Below, piece by piece: positions 22,239 through 34,149 of a DNA stretch of 64,000 nucleotides (position 1 is its first letter; each line of letters starts with the position of its first letter). Location of the stretch: contig QJPP01000052.1 in NCBI GenBank assembly GCA_003996215.1, forward strand, positions 682,001 through 746,000. Direction: 5' to 3'. A program made the position numbers and the translations under genes. The notes beneath the pieces were generated by a model. That model saw only the letters and a program-made list of their open reading frames with translations, was not told the DNA's origin and searched no databases. Source of the DNA: Jaltomata sinuosa. Taxonomy: Eukaryota; Streptophyta; Magnoliopsida; Solanales; Solanaceae.

Positions 22239-25200
22239 TGTTGACACCCAATTTTTGTCTTCTACGTTATGAATTAATTTTGAGCTTTTTCAATCTTTAG
22301 ACAATTTTGATATAATTATTCTTATGAAAGCAAAACATTTTCAAAAAAAAAAATCAATTTCTAAAATAATTTTATCACCTAAAGTAAGACTATAATTTCT
22401 GTATTCAATTATGGAATTATATAAAATTTACTTAAAAAATCACTTTTAAAATTATTTTCGAGCGAAAATCATGTTTAAATTAACAAGGATTTATTTTTCT
22501 CGAAATTAGTTCAAAATTCTAGACAAATTGAATAAATAGTTTCTTAATTTTTAAGTGAAATAATTATGCTTGAGCGAATGATTATTTTACTTTGTTTAAA
22601 TTAAAAAGCTCAAATATTAATTTCGAATAAATTTATTTATTTTGATATTGGCCGAATTTCACTAATTAGCTCAATTTGCTATCCCTTAAATCAACCATAT
22701 TTGCAAAGAAATATGGCCAATTCGTAAATACTCTTACCCTTCAATTTTCAGCCACCCTGTTGGCCCAACAAAATCATCCCCCCCCCCCCCCCCAGCCCAA
22801 TTTCTCCCCCATACCCGATCCCAATTGTCCTCACTTTCAGCATAACCCATCTCTACACACTTAGGGGTCGTTTGTTAGAGTGTATAAGAATAATACATAA
22901 TATAGTGTATTAGTAATGCTTGCATTAGTAATGCTTGTATTAGTTATGCTTGCATTAGTTATGCTGAGATTTTTCTTATGTAGTGTTTGGTTTAGTGTAT
23001 TAAAAATAATATGCATTGCATAATTTCTAAATTTTTTTTTACAAAAATACCCTCCACAAATATGGTAGAAATGATGTGAAAAGTATTTTGAGAGACAATT
23101 GTGTCTTTAGTCATTCTAATGCATGCATTAGAATCCATTGCATCACTAATACATGAAAATCCATGGTATTAGTAATGCATAACTCAATACACAATAGAGT
23201 GTATAACTAATGCTTGCACTAGTTATACATAGGTAGAAAAATCATACCAAACAAGGTATTAGTAATACACAAAGCTAATGCATGCATTAGATTTTCTAAT
23301 ACACTCTACACAAAGCTAATGCATGCATTAGTTATACACACCGCATAATACTCCTTCTATATTCCTCCCACGCTCCACCACGCGACCCCTTTTCCCTTAG
23401 AAAGAACGCAATGTACTTTCCCCACGCTCCTTCTCTTCCTCATCGTTCCTCATTCAGAAACCCAGATGATGAATCTGTCAAAACTCACCAAAAACGACAA
23501 CAACAACCTCTTCAAACGACGCCCAAATCTTCAATTCCCATCTAAACTCCATTTAACTCCGTGAATTCCCTTCGTCTCCTACCACTCGTACAAGATTGAT
23601 GAGCTATATGTTTCTAGAAGGGTCTAGAAACTCCCAGGTGGCTCCTTGTTAAGGATTCCTTTAAAACTCCGTCCGTTATTGGTACTAATTAGTACAATAT
23701 GTGGCCTCAATTTCTTTGTCCTCAAGGAAATTTTGTTTGAAATTCAAAATTTGCAAGTAAATTTCCCAGAACACCCTATTGTTTTCCCCCCATTTACGCC
23801 CTAAAATTAAGGGCTGACTTTTGAATTTTCTTGAGTTTCTTTTGGAGAACAACTTTCAAGCTCACTGAAAATCAAAAGTTGCAGAGAAAATACTCAAAAA
23901 AGCTCTTGTTGATTTTGGTAATTTTGGTTTGAACTTCGGCGGTGTGTTGAAGTTTTCTGACGAAGAACTCGAAGTCCCAGTCGCTGCTCACAAACAGGTG
24001 ATTTTTTCGTTCAACTATCTCTTCTTTTGTTATACACTGTAATTGAAAATCTAGGTTGGTTTTGGACTGGTCTTGTTTGAAATTATCTGATTGTTGTGGT
24101 GAGAACTTAGAAAGGAAATACTAAAGTTTATTCTGTCAATTTCGAAGCTGTTTTCAAGTTCAAAAGTTTTGGAAATCGTAGTTGATAATGTTTATTGTTT
24201 CACGAATATTATGCGCTCATATAAGTGTTGCTTTGTGTTTGTGTAAGGGTTTGCTGAGTTTGGGCGTGTTCGGTTTAATTCACTGGTTTTATTTCCCATG
24301 ATCTGTAAGGTGTGATTCTTATGTGTTCGAAATTCTGCCCAAATTTGACCATTTCTCATTGTTTTTAACAATCTAGTAATGAGATATCGTAGGTTCTTTC
24401 TATGTCTCAAATAAATCGTGAGTGACCTAGCAAAGATTGATGCTCATATCTTAAACACAAGGCTTCCATTACGTGATTGATACCTGAGTGAATGCTGTCT
24501 TTGTTTGGTTGTTTTTATATATGAGTTGCCAAAGTTCTTTTTTTTCATGTCTTACGAATCTGCCAAAAATGAGCTTTTCTGCCCTTATTTGAATCACTTC
24601 TAAAGTTGAAATTTCTTTTTCTTAATTAATGATTGAATAGGTTCTTGAAGCTCAAATCTTTGAAATATGGTTTCAAACACTGTTCTGTTACTAGTATGAT
24701 TGGGTAACAATGTTTAAATGTGAAATTTCTTAGCATAATCTCGTATAAGTTCCTCGTTTTGGTCCTATATATTTTCAGTGACTATGGTGTCACTCATGTG
24801 ATGCGTGGTATTCAAACGACATTGAATCTGAAGTTGATAGAATTTTAAGATGACCAGTTGGTAGCTTTTTTTTCATCTGTTCTTGCTTGATGGAGGTTGT
24901 GTGGAGATAAGTTGGTCTACTTGCTTAGTGTAAAATGTCGAGTGTGATATGGAAACCTATGTTTGGTCAGTATCGGCATGTCTTTTGCTAAAAATTGGGA
25001 TAAAACTTATGTAGCTATAAGTGAGAGTTTGTCATTGTCTCTTGTAATGATGTTAGCATGATAAATCTCTTAAGCCCCGACTAAAACATCTTCAAGTGAA
25101 TGTGGAGTTTGTTCCACCAATTCATTGATGAATTGATCTTCTTGCATGATTGAACTCCTTTGAAGAAGAACATGTTCCTTCATATGTTATAACATCCTTT

Positions 25201-26237
25201 TATCAAGTGTTGAAAGCTTATTTGAATTTGGTCGCTACTGATCTGCTTAAATATTTTTCCTTATAACATTAGCTAGGTTCTTTGTGGATATTTTGAGCTA
25301 ATTTAGTTTGACAGAGGATTTCAATTAATTTTATCTACTCCCACTTTCATTGCTTTAAGTGTTGGCTTTTACCCTGCATAGGCAAAAATATTCCTCATAA
25401 TCTAGACATGATGTTGTGGTGTTAGTTTAAGTATTGAATTTAGTTTTACATTTCTTGTTCGTATACTAATCCTTGCTTTATCTTTTCTTATGTATGAACC
25501 CCGTCGTATGAGTCCATTGGGACTTACTCTCCCGGCATTATCTCATTGGGTTGGCAAAGCCCAGCAATATCTTTGAGTCAGCCTCCATTTAAGTCCAAAT
25601 GGACTGATTTATGATCTAACGTAGAAGATACGCAGAATTGGGAAGCTAATATATAGGGCCTCACAAGAAAGCAAAGGAAAATGGGTTAAAAACCCATAAA
25701 AGTGGCAGCAATAACAGTGGTTCCGATGAACTAAAAAATTTAAGAAAATGGGCCAAAGCCCAAATGAGTGTAGCGACAGTGACAGTGCCTAGACAGGCTG
25801 AAATTCAAAAATTATAGGTTGAAAGTCCAAGTTCAGCAAGTGGGCCTCAAAGCCAAAATTAGATGTTTAGGACAGATTTTGGATGGACTAAACTCCAAAT
25901 TGATTAAGCCAAAGAGCTTAATTGCTTCTCTTTTCCTTTTAAACTCTTTATTGTGTAGACTAGAGTTATTTCTATTTAATTTGGATTGACTTTAATTTAG
26001 TTGAATTTCCCCCCAAAAGATGAACCTTTCTTGTTAAATTCCTTCACTTGCCTAATTAATTTTCTCATATGAAAAACACTTTCTTAGCTTCAAGTCAAGC
26101 ATGCCTATTATTTTTTAAAATAAATTTGATATATATTTTCCCAAATTGTTATCAAGAATTTCAAATTATTATTTATTGTCTTAGTCAAGTTGTAAATTCT
26201 CTTAATTTTTCAAATCAAAAGATTTTCCTAAAGTTAG
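22239..26237 (+). mobile_element. LTR-type sequence opening TGTTGACACCC (element D)
   Basis: TGTTGACACCCAATTTTTGTC is a start I associate with long-LTR Ty3 elements of Solanaceae. The stretch has no coding region. It contains a C16 run (22778-22793), a MITE (22863-23343), a leader-like pyrimidine-rich part (23400-24000) and text around 25500-26060 that I cannot assign. It is cut at 26237 by element A. The flank ataag (22234-22238) would be its target duplication; the partner lies outside the window, so the call is incomplete. Confidence 0.5.
22863..23343. mobile_element. MITE with GGGGTCGTTTG end
   Basis: Begins AGGGGTCGTTTGTTAGAG and is full of mirror words attagtaatgc/tgcatgcatta. The right part repeats agagtgtatta in inverted orientation (ctaatacactcta). 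The right terminus has lost the expected complement of the left end, so it is truncated or decayed. A MITE family of this wording is common in Solanaceae (from memory). Confidence 0.6.
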
Positions 26238-27659
26238 TGATAAGTTGGTAATCTACCAACTTATTGAGCCTTAATTTATGAATTATTATTATGCTTTGAT
26301 AAGATTTAGAGGTACTTATTGTCTTTATTAATGTAAATACAGGTACTCATGGTCACTAGTAGAAAACAAGGATATGGACCCAAAAGAGCTTAAACGAAGT
26401 TGAAGTTAGAAGGTGATCAAAAGAGAAGAAGAATCTGCTGAGAGGTGCGGTCGCGTGCGATGCGCTCAACATCTGGTGCGGACCGCACCTCCCTTCGCAT
26501 GACACTCGACAAACAAATGAAGTCACTGGTCTGAGATGTGGGGCTGTGCGACGCGCACAATGCATAGTGTGACCACACGTTGCGCTGCACGTCGTATTGC
26601 ACCAAACCCGAGAGGCAATTTTGTCCACTTTCAAAAGACATTTTGGGAACCTTCTAAAATCCAAATTGGGCATTGTACCTGATAGTTTTTGACATAATTT
26701 TGAATAGTTTTCGATAGAGAGAGTTTTCCAAGGAAGATAGTGAGTGTTCTTGATATTTCTCATATTCTACCTTGAGATTCCACTATTATTGTACAAATTG
26801 AGCTTGGATATTGGATATTTGCTCAACTATGAATGAAAATTTAAATTATCCATTTGGTATAATCTCTTATTTTCTTAGTATGAGTAGCTAATTTTCTTGT
26901 CTAGGGGTATGTGTATGATAGGTATTTGAATTTGGGTATGAGTCATGCTTAAATGTGCTTATTGCTAAATTGATATGAGTCTATTGAATTCTCTATATTT
27001 TAACAATAAAATTGATGGTTGCAACCATTGATTGAGTATACTTGGCTGTGTTCTTGCTTGAAAGAGGAGTTCATAATTTCGAATGAGAATTCAATAGTGG
27101 GTACTTGGGATTTCCACTTAGATTGAGGCTAGAAATAGCTTAATCGCCAGAAAATACCCATTTATGATTCTAAGCTAGAAATAATATGACTTCCCCAAGC
27201 CTAAATTGGTTGGTTTGAGTTGAACCCATGGTGCTTGAATAAAGACCATTGGATAAATGTTTGGAAGATCGAAAGATTTATATTCATGACTAAGATCAAT
27301 GCTATTCATATTGTTTATTAAGAATTCGCATAATTAAGAAAGTACCCTAACTCACGTTTGAATCTCATCAGAAACATACCCCTAGTCATTCTCTCATTTG
27401 ATACAAACCCCTTGTTTACTTTATTGTCTTGTTTGAATTGCGATTGTGACAGATTTCCAATTCCCTATTTTCCCCTCAATTTACTTTTCATGTTATTTGA
27501 ACAATTACTCTCTTCATGATTGATATACGATTATCTCTTGGCGACTCTTCATAAGCATTCTCTGTGGGATTGACCCCGACTCCCATCGGGAATATAAATT
27601 TTATTTTGCTCTGACGATCATAATCACCTTCTATTGGAGAGTGTGTTTAAGCGTTATCA
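26238..27659 (+). mobile_element. 5' LTR of element A (Athila-like, pol-less)
   Basis: Opens TGATAAGTTGGTAATCTACC, a palindromic start, and closes GCGTTATCA just before the primer-binding site. The same family is seen at 52491 (roughly 75-80 percent alike by eye). A GC-rich motif cluster lies at 26440-26605. The left flank is gttag (26233-26237); the partner duplication is not in the window. Confidence 0.75.
26440..26605 (+). promoter_or_regulatory. U3 motif cluster, GTGCGGTCCGCAC dialect
   Basis: Repeated half-palindromes gaggtgcggtcgcgtgcgatgcg, ggtgcggaccgcacc and tgcgacgcgcac in an otherwise AT-rich LTR. No clear TATA box follows in this copy, but the related LTRs have one just downstream of such clusters. 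Confidence 0.6.
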
Positions 27660-27663
27660 AAAA

Positions 27664-27681
27664 TAGCACCGTTGCTGGGGA
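27664..27681 (+). other. Primer-binding site of element A
   Basis: TAGCACCGTTGCTGGGGA, two changes from the TGGCACCGTTGCCGGGGA-type site (tRNA-Asp type, as in Athila). Confidence 0.75.
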
Positions 27682-27784
27682 ATGGTCTTTAAGTATCCAT
27701 TAGATTGACGTTTGAAATCACTTTGTGAGTTTTTGTTCATTTTTTACTTTGTTTTGCTGCTTTTGATTGTTGAGCAGGACGCCC

Positions 27785-30180
27785 ATGAGCGAGGTGGGAG
27801 ACAACGAAAGTGTAGATGGATACATGGTACAACTTCTGAATGCGCTGTTCAAGGTAGGGTAGGTGTAATCTGCCTACCTCCCACGGTTGGCAATGCCGTG
27901 TTTCACATTACAAGCACCATGATCTATCTCATCCAAATGAAAGGGTTATTTGGAGGGGCTGCGCATGAGGATGCAAATAGATATATTCAAAACTTCATAG
28001 AGATATGCCAGCCCTTTATTTTCAACAACATCACCAAGAGTCCATCCGGCTCCGCTTATTTCCCTTCTCCCTTATGGGAGAAATGACAACTTGGTTGAAG
28101 GAGCTTCCTGAAGGCTCAATTACCTCGTGGAATGGCTTGGTGGAAGCATTCATGGTATAATTCTTCCCTCTCTCTAGCGGATGATCCATTGCATGAGGCA
28201 TGACTGTAATTTAAAAAGAAGCTTATGCTATGCCCTAATCATGGACTACCTGATAATGTCCTCCTCCAAAGTTTTTATAAGGCCTTGAGTTCAATGAAAA
28301 AATCCATTGCAAATAACCTTGCGGGTGGAACATTTATGGATCAACCATATGGTGTTGCCTCGACTTTTTTAGAACGGATGACCAAGATGAATCATGATTG
28401 GCACAAGAGGGAGGCTGATATTCCCATGGGGGTAACGTCATCTATTTTGACAAATGAAATAAGGTGTAAAAATGAGGAGAGGGATGAAACTATGTCCAAG
28501 ACGCTAATGCAAATTGATCTTTTGGCCAAACACATGATAGGGACTGGTAATACTAAGTGTGTGAACGTTGTGAGTACTCCTGCGCTTAAGGCTAATGATG
28601 AGGATGTATTTACTATTCTGGATGGGAAGATTTGCTATCTATCGGCGGGTTCTCAACTCGGGTATTGGCACTCGAGGGACGAGAATCAAGGTTGGATCAA
28701 AGATAAAGAGCGAGAAGGCAACTGGAGAGATCGTTAGAGTAAAGGTGATCGATATAATCACAGAAGTTAAAATCCTTATGTGCCTCCTCCTAAGGCCGAT
28801 GCTACTTATCAACCTACCATGAGCAACCCCGTATATTCAAAAATTGAAGATATATTGTCTCTGGTCTTGAAAAATCTTGAGCCAACCGATAGTGGGGTGA
28901 AGGAGCTAAAGAGCGAAGTGTTGACTCTACACCAAATGGTGAGCACACACTCGACATCTATTAAGCATCTTGAGGTACAAATAAATCACTTGTCTACACA
29001 AATGAATCCTCGGATGAAGGGGACACTTCTAAGTGACACTACAATGAACTCGAAGAATGACGACCATGTTATGGAAATTCACTAGGAGTGGACGAATGTG
29101 TAGAAGGGTGAAAAAGCCATCTAATGATGTTGTTGTGGAGCTTAATGATAGGATCAAAGAGAAGATTGTTCTTGAAAACAAAGTGGACGAAAATCCGGTT
29201 ATTAGGGTGAAGCCTATTGCACCCGACGTGAGCTCTAATGATGATGATCTATGTGAAGAGAAGGATGAGGCTATTTATCCTTCTCAAGTTACTATTGATA
29301 TTGAATAGGAGGTTCCTAGTGTTCCAAGTATGCCAAAGACACTACCAAAAGGACCCCCTCTATACCTGCAAATATTGACCAAGAAGAAGGAAGAGAACCA
29401 ATTCAAGAAATTCATGGACATGTTTAGCAAACTGTCCATAAACATCCCTTTGGTCGATGCGTTAATGAAAATGCCCGGGTGCATAAAGTTCATGAAGGAG
29501 ATTGTCAATAAGAAGCGTGTAGTTTATGTGGGTATCGTGGAAATATCACACAACTATAGTACTGTGATGACAGGCAATATTGCTACAAAATGGGAAGACC
29601 CGAGTGCATTCACCATCCCATGCACTATCAGAATGTTTGTGTTCTGGAAGGCCTTGTGTGATTTAGGGGCAAGTATCAACTTGATGCCTCTTGTTATATT
29701 TAAGAAGTTAGGCTTGGGGACTCCCAAGACTACATCTCATGAGATTACTCATAGTTTATAGGTCCATCAAACGACCGATAGGGATTCTATTTGTTATATT
29801 GATCAAAGTCGACAAGTTCATCCTACCCGCCGATTTTGTTATCTTTGATTGTGAAGTAGATCTTGAGTTGCCCATCATATTGGGGTGACCACTATTGGCA
29901 ACCGGGAGAGCTTTAGTTGATGTGTATCTCGGGGAGCTTAAGTTTTGGGTTAGAAGCGAGAAAGTGACCTTTAATGTATACCAATCCACGAAACCTCTAG
30001 ACGAGTTTTGAGTTGTGTCTGTGATCAATGTTTAGGAAAAGTTGGTGGATACCCATGGTGAGTTTGTCAATAAAGAGGTACCCAAATCTATGATGTTTCT
30101 ACCTTGGCAACAAGATGATGTGATGAAGCTGTTGGGGCCACGCCAATCGGATTTGCATGCTTCCAGATAATGGTTGAGGA
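27785..30180 (+). pseudogene. gag-protease of element A, heavily broken, no RT
   Basis: ATG at 27785 follows a leader acceptor TGAGCAG (AG at 27776-27777). Gag blocks: MIYLIQMKGLFGG (about 27920), LLQSFYKAL (28262), DLLAKHMIG (28515), a coiled-coil-like region at 28840-29000, then the spacer and the protease-like domain with the DLGAS active site at 29660-29674 and PADFVIFDCEVD near 29825. Frameshifts lie between 27840 and 28215; stops follow, e.g. TAG at 28735-28737 and near 29082, 29306 and 29758. After the protease the text jumps directly to the end-of-pol sequence at about 30130; RT, RNase H and integrase are absent. The same arrangement in element B shows that this is a family trait rather than a private deletion. 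Confidence 0.75.
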
Positions 30181-30216
30181 TTGAGGTACTATCATCGAGC
30201 CGCGACATAAAATTAA

Positions 30217-30240
30217 GCGCTTCTTGGCAGGAAACCCAAG
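30217..30240 (+). other. End-of-pol hairpin, element A copy
   Basis: gcgcttcttggcaggaaacccaag; the stem cttggc/acccaag is imperfect here compared with cttggg/cccaag in element B. Confidence 0.5.
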
Positions 30241-30391
30241 TGTCTTTACTTTTTATTTTTTATTACCTTTTGTTGTTTTTGGTGTGTTTTAGGAATGCAT
30301 GAAGAGGAAAATTGGCTAAGTGGAAAAACAAAATAGGGCAGCACATGCAGAAGGCCGTGCAGTTTGCACACTCAGTTGCACAGAGCACCGC
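30241..30391 (+). mobile_element. pol-env junction of element A, left piece
   Basis: T-rich stretch ending TTTTAG|GAATGC, a good splice-acceptor shape, then GC-richer text up to the Athila-1 insertion. It continues at 51326. Confidence 0.5.
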
Positions 30392-31872
30392 TGATGTGCC
30401 AGGATTTCACGGCACTTTCAACGCTTAATACTAAGGATTTTTGAGTGTTCTTAAATGTGCTTTGTTGGATTTGATGTCATTTTTTACATGTACAGGGAAA
30501 AGTATTGGAAAGATGAAAATACCAAAGTATTATAGATTTTTGGGAAAAAAGTCATGCTCCATGGGCGTCGCATCTACGACGGCCCGTGGCAGAAGGCGTC
30601 AAAATGAGGCAGCAGGAGTGCAAGACATAATTGAGCCTGATGGGATGCCACGAATCCCATGGGAGACACGACAAGATGTCGTAAGGCCCATCAATATGAG
30701 CCAGAGCAAAATATGGAAAATCTAAGTGTAGCCAATGAGCAACCACGATGGGCATCGTACCCACGATGTCCCATCGCAGCAGCCCATAGAAATGAGGCAG
30801 CGGACCTGGAGCTCAAATTGAAGGATGCCCGATAGGCACCCACGATGCCCTTTGCATCCACGACGGCCCATGGGGAGTCCCGTTGGAAGTACCGCGTCCA
30901 GCTTTCCTAGTTTTCTTAGGATTTGATCTTTTTTGTCTATAAATGCTTTTCCTTAGGTTTTATTTCGATGTTTTGACTTTTCTCACCTAGTTTTACAACA
31001 TTGTTACTCATTTTTAGAGACATCATATCATAGTTTTGGGAATTCAAAGATTGTTCTTAATTTTATTGAAGTGTTCTTGAGATTTCTTCAAGATTCTGGA
31101 TTTCTTTGCTTCTTCTTGTAAGTGTATGCTCATGATTGTTTCTACAACTTCTGATTATTCACTTGTGAACATGAGTAGCTAAATCTACAACTAGGGTTGT
31201 GGGAACCATGAATGAATAATGAAGTAGGCAAAGTACTTGGTAATTCTAGGGCGATGTTTATGCATGTATTGTTCTTCCCTTTGCTTTGATTGCTTTTTAA
31301 CGGTGCACAACATTAGAAATCGTATTATCTTTACTTGCCGGACCAAGGAGGTAACGGATGGGAAAAAGGGTTGTTCAATAATGGAGATTTGAGGCTACTA
31401 ACCCTCATCTAATAGCTTGACCTTGTCTGGGAATAGCTAATCTGGGATCCAGGGTAAGGGTTAGTAAATCATACACCCACGGACATACCAAGGCATGTGG
31501 TGAAATTCATCTATCTGAGGGACCAACTATTTAGGTGAACCTAACTTACCGATTCTGCATGCTAAGCACCAAGCTAGTTTACTAAGTACAATGCCTTACT
31601 AAGTTATGATTTCATGGGGAACACTACCCTAGCCGCTTCTCTTATTGATAACAACCTTTGAAACTGTTACTAGTTACGAATCTACGTTATGTTTAATATT
31701 TGTTAGTTAACCCCCCCTTTTTAGGAAAATAAACGGCTAACAGTGCGAGTAAACACTAATCAACCATAGTCCTACCATATTCCCTATGGTATCGACCCTA
31801 ACCTTCGCTGGGTTCTATATTTGAACAACGACCGATTACGCTTCTAAAAGGAAGTATAATTTGGGTACATCA
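30392..31872 (+). mobile_element. Athila-1 5' LTR
   Basis: 1481 bp, from TGATGTGCCAGG to GGGTACATCA. A TATA box tctataaatg lies at 30936-30945 just after the motif cluster. Compared with the 3' LTR it differs often at both ends, but is almost identical over about 31060-31490. Confidence 0.9.
30540..30905 (+). promoter_or_regulatory. U3 motif cluster, CACGATGGGCATCGT dialect
   Basis: Repeated words such as ccacgatgggcatcgtaccc, cccacgatgtcccatcgc, acgatgccctttgcatcc and acgacggcccatgggga, i.e. half-palindromes around CCCAT/ATGGG and ACGA/TCGT. The cluster ends about 30 bp upstream of the TATA box. Confidence 0.6.
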
Positions 31873-31877
31873 AATTT

Positions 31878-31895
31878 TGGCGTTGTTACCAGGGA
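31878..31895 (+). other. Primer-binding site of Athila-1
   Basis: TGGCGTTGTTACCAGGGA, four transitions away from the intact site of Athila-2 (TGGCGCCGCTGCCGGGGA). It would prime poorly now. Confidence 0.75.
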
Positions 31896-32077
31896 ATATG
31901 GTTTAGGATTAAGAGAGATTGTATTTATTTCACTATTAGTCCTTATTTCCTGATTTTACTTTTTTCTGTTGCTTTTGTTTTGTTGCACAGGTTGCACACT
32001 TGTGCTTGCCAAGTACAAGGAGTCAAGGCAATCCCTTGATTCCATACAATACTGAACTCCATAGAACTCTAAGAAAT

Positions 32078-32833
32078 ATGGCTAAAGAGGGAGTTTATGA
32101 GACACCGGAATAGGTCACAACTCGATTGTTGGCCGAAGAAGAGCAGAGGAAAAAGACAGGGGAAGACGCCCTTGCTGCTGAAGATGCTCAAATTGCAGCA
32201 GACCTTGCAGCTCGAAATGTGGTAGCTGAGCAAGCAAGGCAAGAACGATAACAAGCTGCTCGCCAAGCGGCACTAGATGCACAAGCTGCAGCAGACGAAG
32301 TAGCCCAATAAAATTTGCCTAGAGGACCAGTCGTACCAAGAGGGAACAGGGGCCGACAGTTGCAGCAACCACGACAAGCCCCTCGGTATGATATTGATGA
32401 TGATGATGCAGATGACTTAGGGACTATTAGGCCTATAGTAGTACCACCACTGCAAGTAGGTACAAAGTTTGACATTACCAGCACCATGATACAGCTGCTG
32501 AACCTGAAAGGACTTTTTTCTGGGCTACCTGTTGAGGATGCAAATCTGCATGTGTCTAATTTTGTGGGAATCTGCAAAGCGTATAATTTGCCAGGAGTGG
32601 AGCAAGATGCTATTAGACTGAGGCTATTCCCATTTTCTTTGACTGGAGAGGCAACTATTTGGGTTAATGAGTTGCCCGAAAATTCTATATTTACATGGAT
32701 TGAGCTGAGGATTCAGTTCCTTGAGAGGTTCTTTTCGCCGTCTATGATGTTACAACTTATTCTTAAAATTTCCACTGCTGTGAATCGATGCCTTATCCCA
32801 CAAGACGTCGAACCTCCATCGCCCATGGCATAG
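32078..32833 (+). pseudogene. Athila-1 gag, N-terminal part, truncated
   Basis: ATG at 32078 lies downstream of a T-rich acceptor TTGCACAG (AG at 31989-31990). The first 79 codons are Ala/Gln/Glu-rich (coiled-coil-like) with three stops, each at a position reading as a changed glutamine codon (near 32111, 32249 and 32309). From 32315 an open stretch of 172 codons has the retrotransposon gag core: STMIQLLNLKGLFSG, DAIRLRLFPFSLTGEA, FLERFFSPSMM. It then breaks off near 32760, about 150 residues into the core, and runs into GC-rich motif sequence instead of the rest of gag and pol. The last part (about 32770-32833) is probably not gag. Confidence 0.8.
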
Positions 32834-32935
32834 GGTCATGGAAGGACAACTTTGCCTGCACAAGTCACTGGATCATTTCGACTCCCTGTGCCACGATAAG
32901 TCGGACCTCCCATGCCCGTGGGAGGCTAAAATTCC
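32770..32935 (+). promoter_or_regulatory. pol-env junction motif cluster of Athila-1
   Basis: Words such as cctccatcgcccatgg, gtcggacctcccatgcccg and cgtgggagg, in the same wording as this element's LTR cluster. It sits about 90-250 bp before the env-position ATG. Confidence 0.5.
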
Positions 32936-33025
32936 TGAATTAAATTTTTTGCTCTAAGTGTAATTTTTTTTCTTGGCTTTTAATTTTTGGATTCTGTGCT
33001 AATGATGGTTACCTGCAGGTACTAA

Positions 33026-33168
33026 ATGGCACCAAAAACACCACTATGATGCGGAGGGGGGGGGGGCTTGAAAAGCAAAGTATACGTCAGTCAAATCTCG
33101 ACTAAAGGATCAAAATGATTCTGAATTTGAGAAGAGTGACTCAGACAACACCCTCTCGTCTGGGCAAC
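33026..33168 (+). pseudogene. Athila-1 env-position ORF, first piece
   Basis: ATG at 33026 follows a branch-site-like tgctaatg and acceptor CCTGCAG (AG at 33017-33018). Start MAPK, then a stop at codon 8 and a G12 run (about 33055-33066) that probably caused a frameshift. The acidic/serine-rich N-terminal tail matches the style of the same ORF in Athila-2. The ORF is interrupted after 33168 by Athila-2 and resumes at 46118. Confidence 0.65.
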
Positions 33169-34103
33169 TGATAAGCCCAAATTACAACTTCAATTACGAA
33201 GCGTAAGCGGTCGTCGTCAAATATAGAACCCAACAAAGGTTGGGGTCGATCCCACAGGGAATAAGGTGCAAATTAAATCATTAGTGAATTAGTTGACTAG
33301 TAATCAATAGTTTCTGGTAAATTGGGGGGATTTTCTGTGATCAATATTTGAACAATGCAAGTAACTAATTGCGAGTTTCAACGAGTATTAATCAATATGA
33401 GAATGAACTAGGGAAGTGTTCACCATGGCGTCGTAACAATTTCGACTCAAAGCTTAACCCGATTCTTTCTATATACATATCACGATGTGATTGAATTAAT
33501 GGTATCATCTAAACGTTTCTCAACCAAATAGACGAATTTCCTTTTCAATTCTCTCGAACTTGAAAAGGTGAACTTTCTTATTTCAATCCTAAACATCGAG
33601 TAGATTAATCTAGTTACAACATTAATCATAAGACGAGAGTTGGTAGTCTCGAATCCTCGTAGTTAATCAAATTTCCCGGTTTTAATCTCTTTGTTCAAGC
33701 AAATCAAACCTAGGTATGTTCTAATGTTTGCAACCATTAGAAAACATAAAGAACGAATGATTAACCACGTGACAACATATAAATTTAACCCAACGCTACC
33801 CGGAATCTACATTGCGACTCTTGCCATGGATCCTACAACCCTAGTTGTGGGGAGTTTAGCCACTCATGCTAGCAAAGCGAAGTAAAGAAATACTAGTATT
33901 CATATGAGAAGAAGGAATTCCTACAATAGAAAATTAATACTTTTACTTTGAACTTCGTAGAATCCCAGCACCAATGGTGAAATCCCAAGAACAATGGAAG
34001 AAGAGGAAGAAAATGAGTTTGTATCGTGTTTTCTCCTCTCAAAACTCGTTCAAAAACATCTCATAAATATTAGTTAATCAATAATTAAAATAACCCTAAC
34101 ACT

Positions 34104-34115
34104 GGTTATTTATAG
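34104..34115 (-). promoter_or_regulatory. Athila-2 LTR TATA box
   Basis: CTATAAATAACC on minus, 35 bp downstream of the end of the TGACGG motif cluster. The other LTR has CTATAAATACCC at the matching place (45549-45560). Confidence 0.65.
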
Positions 34116-34149
34116 CAGTCCAGGAAATAAAGTCCAAAAATAGAATTTT

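Noticed and set aside
23400..26060. 5' UTR and first intron of a host gene
   Set aside because: Leader-like pyrimidine-rich text and a possible donor are present, but no coding exon follows; the context is an LTR-type sequence.
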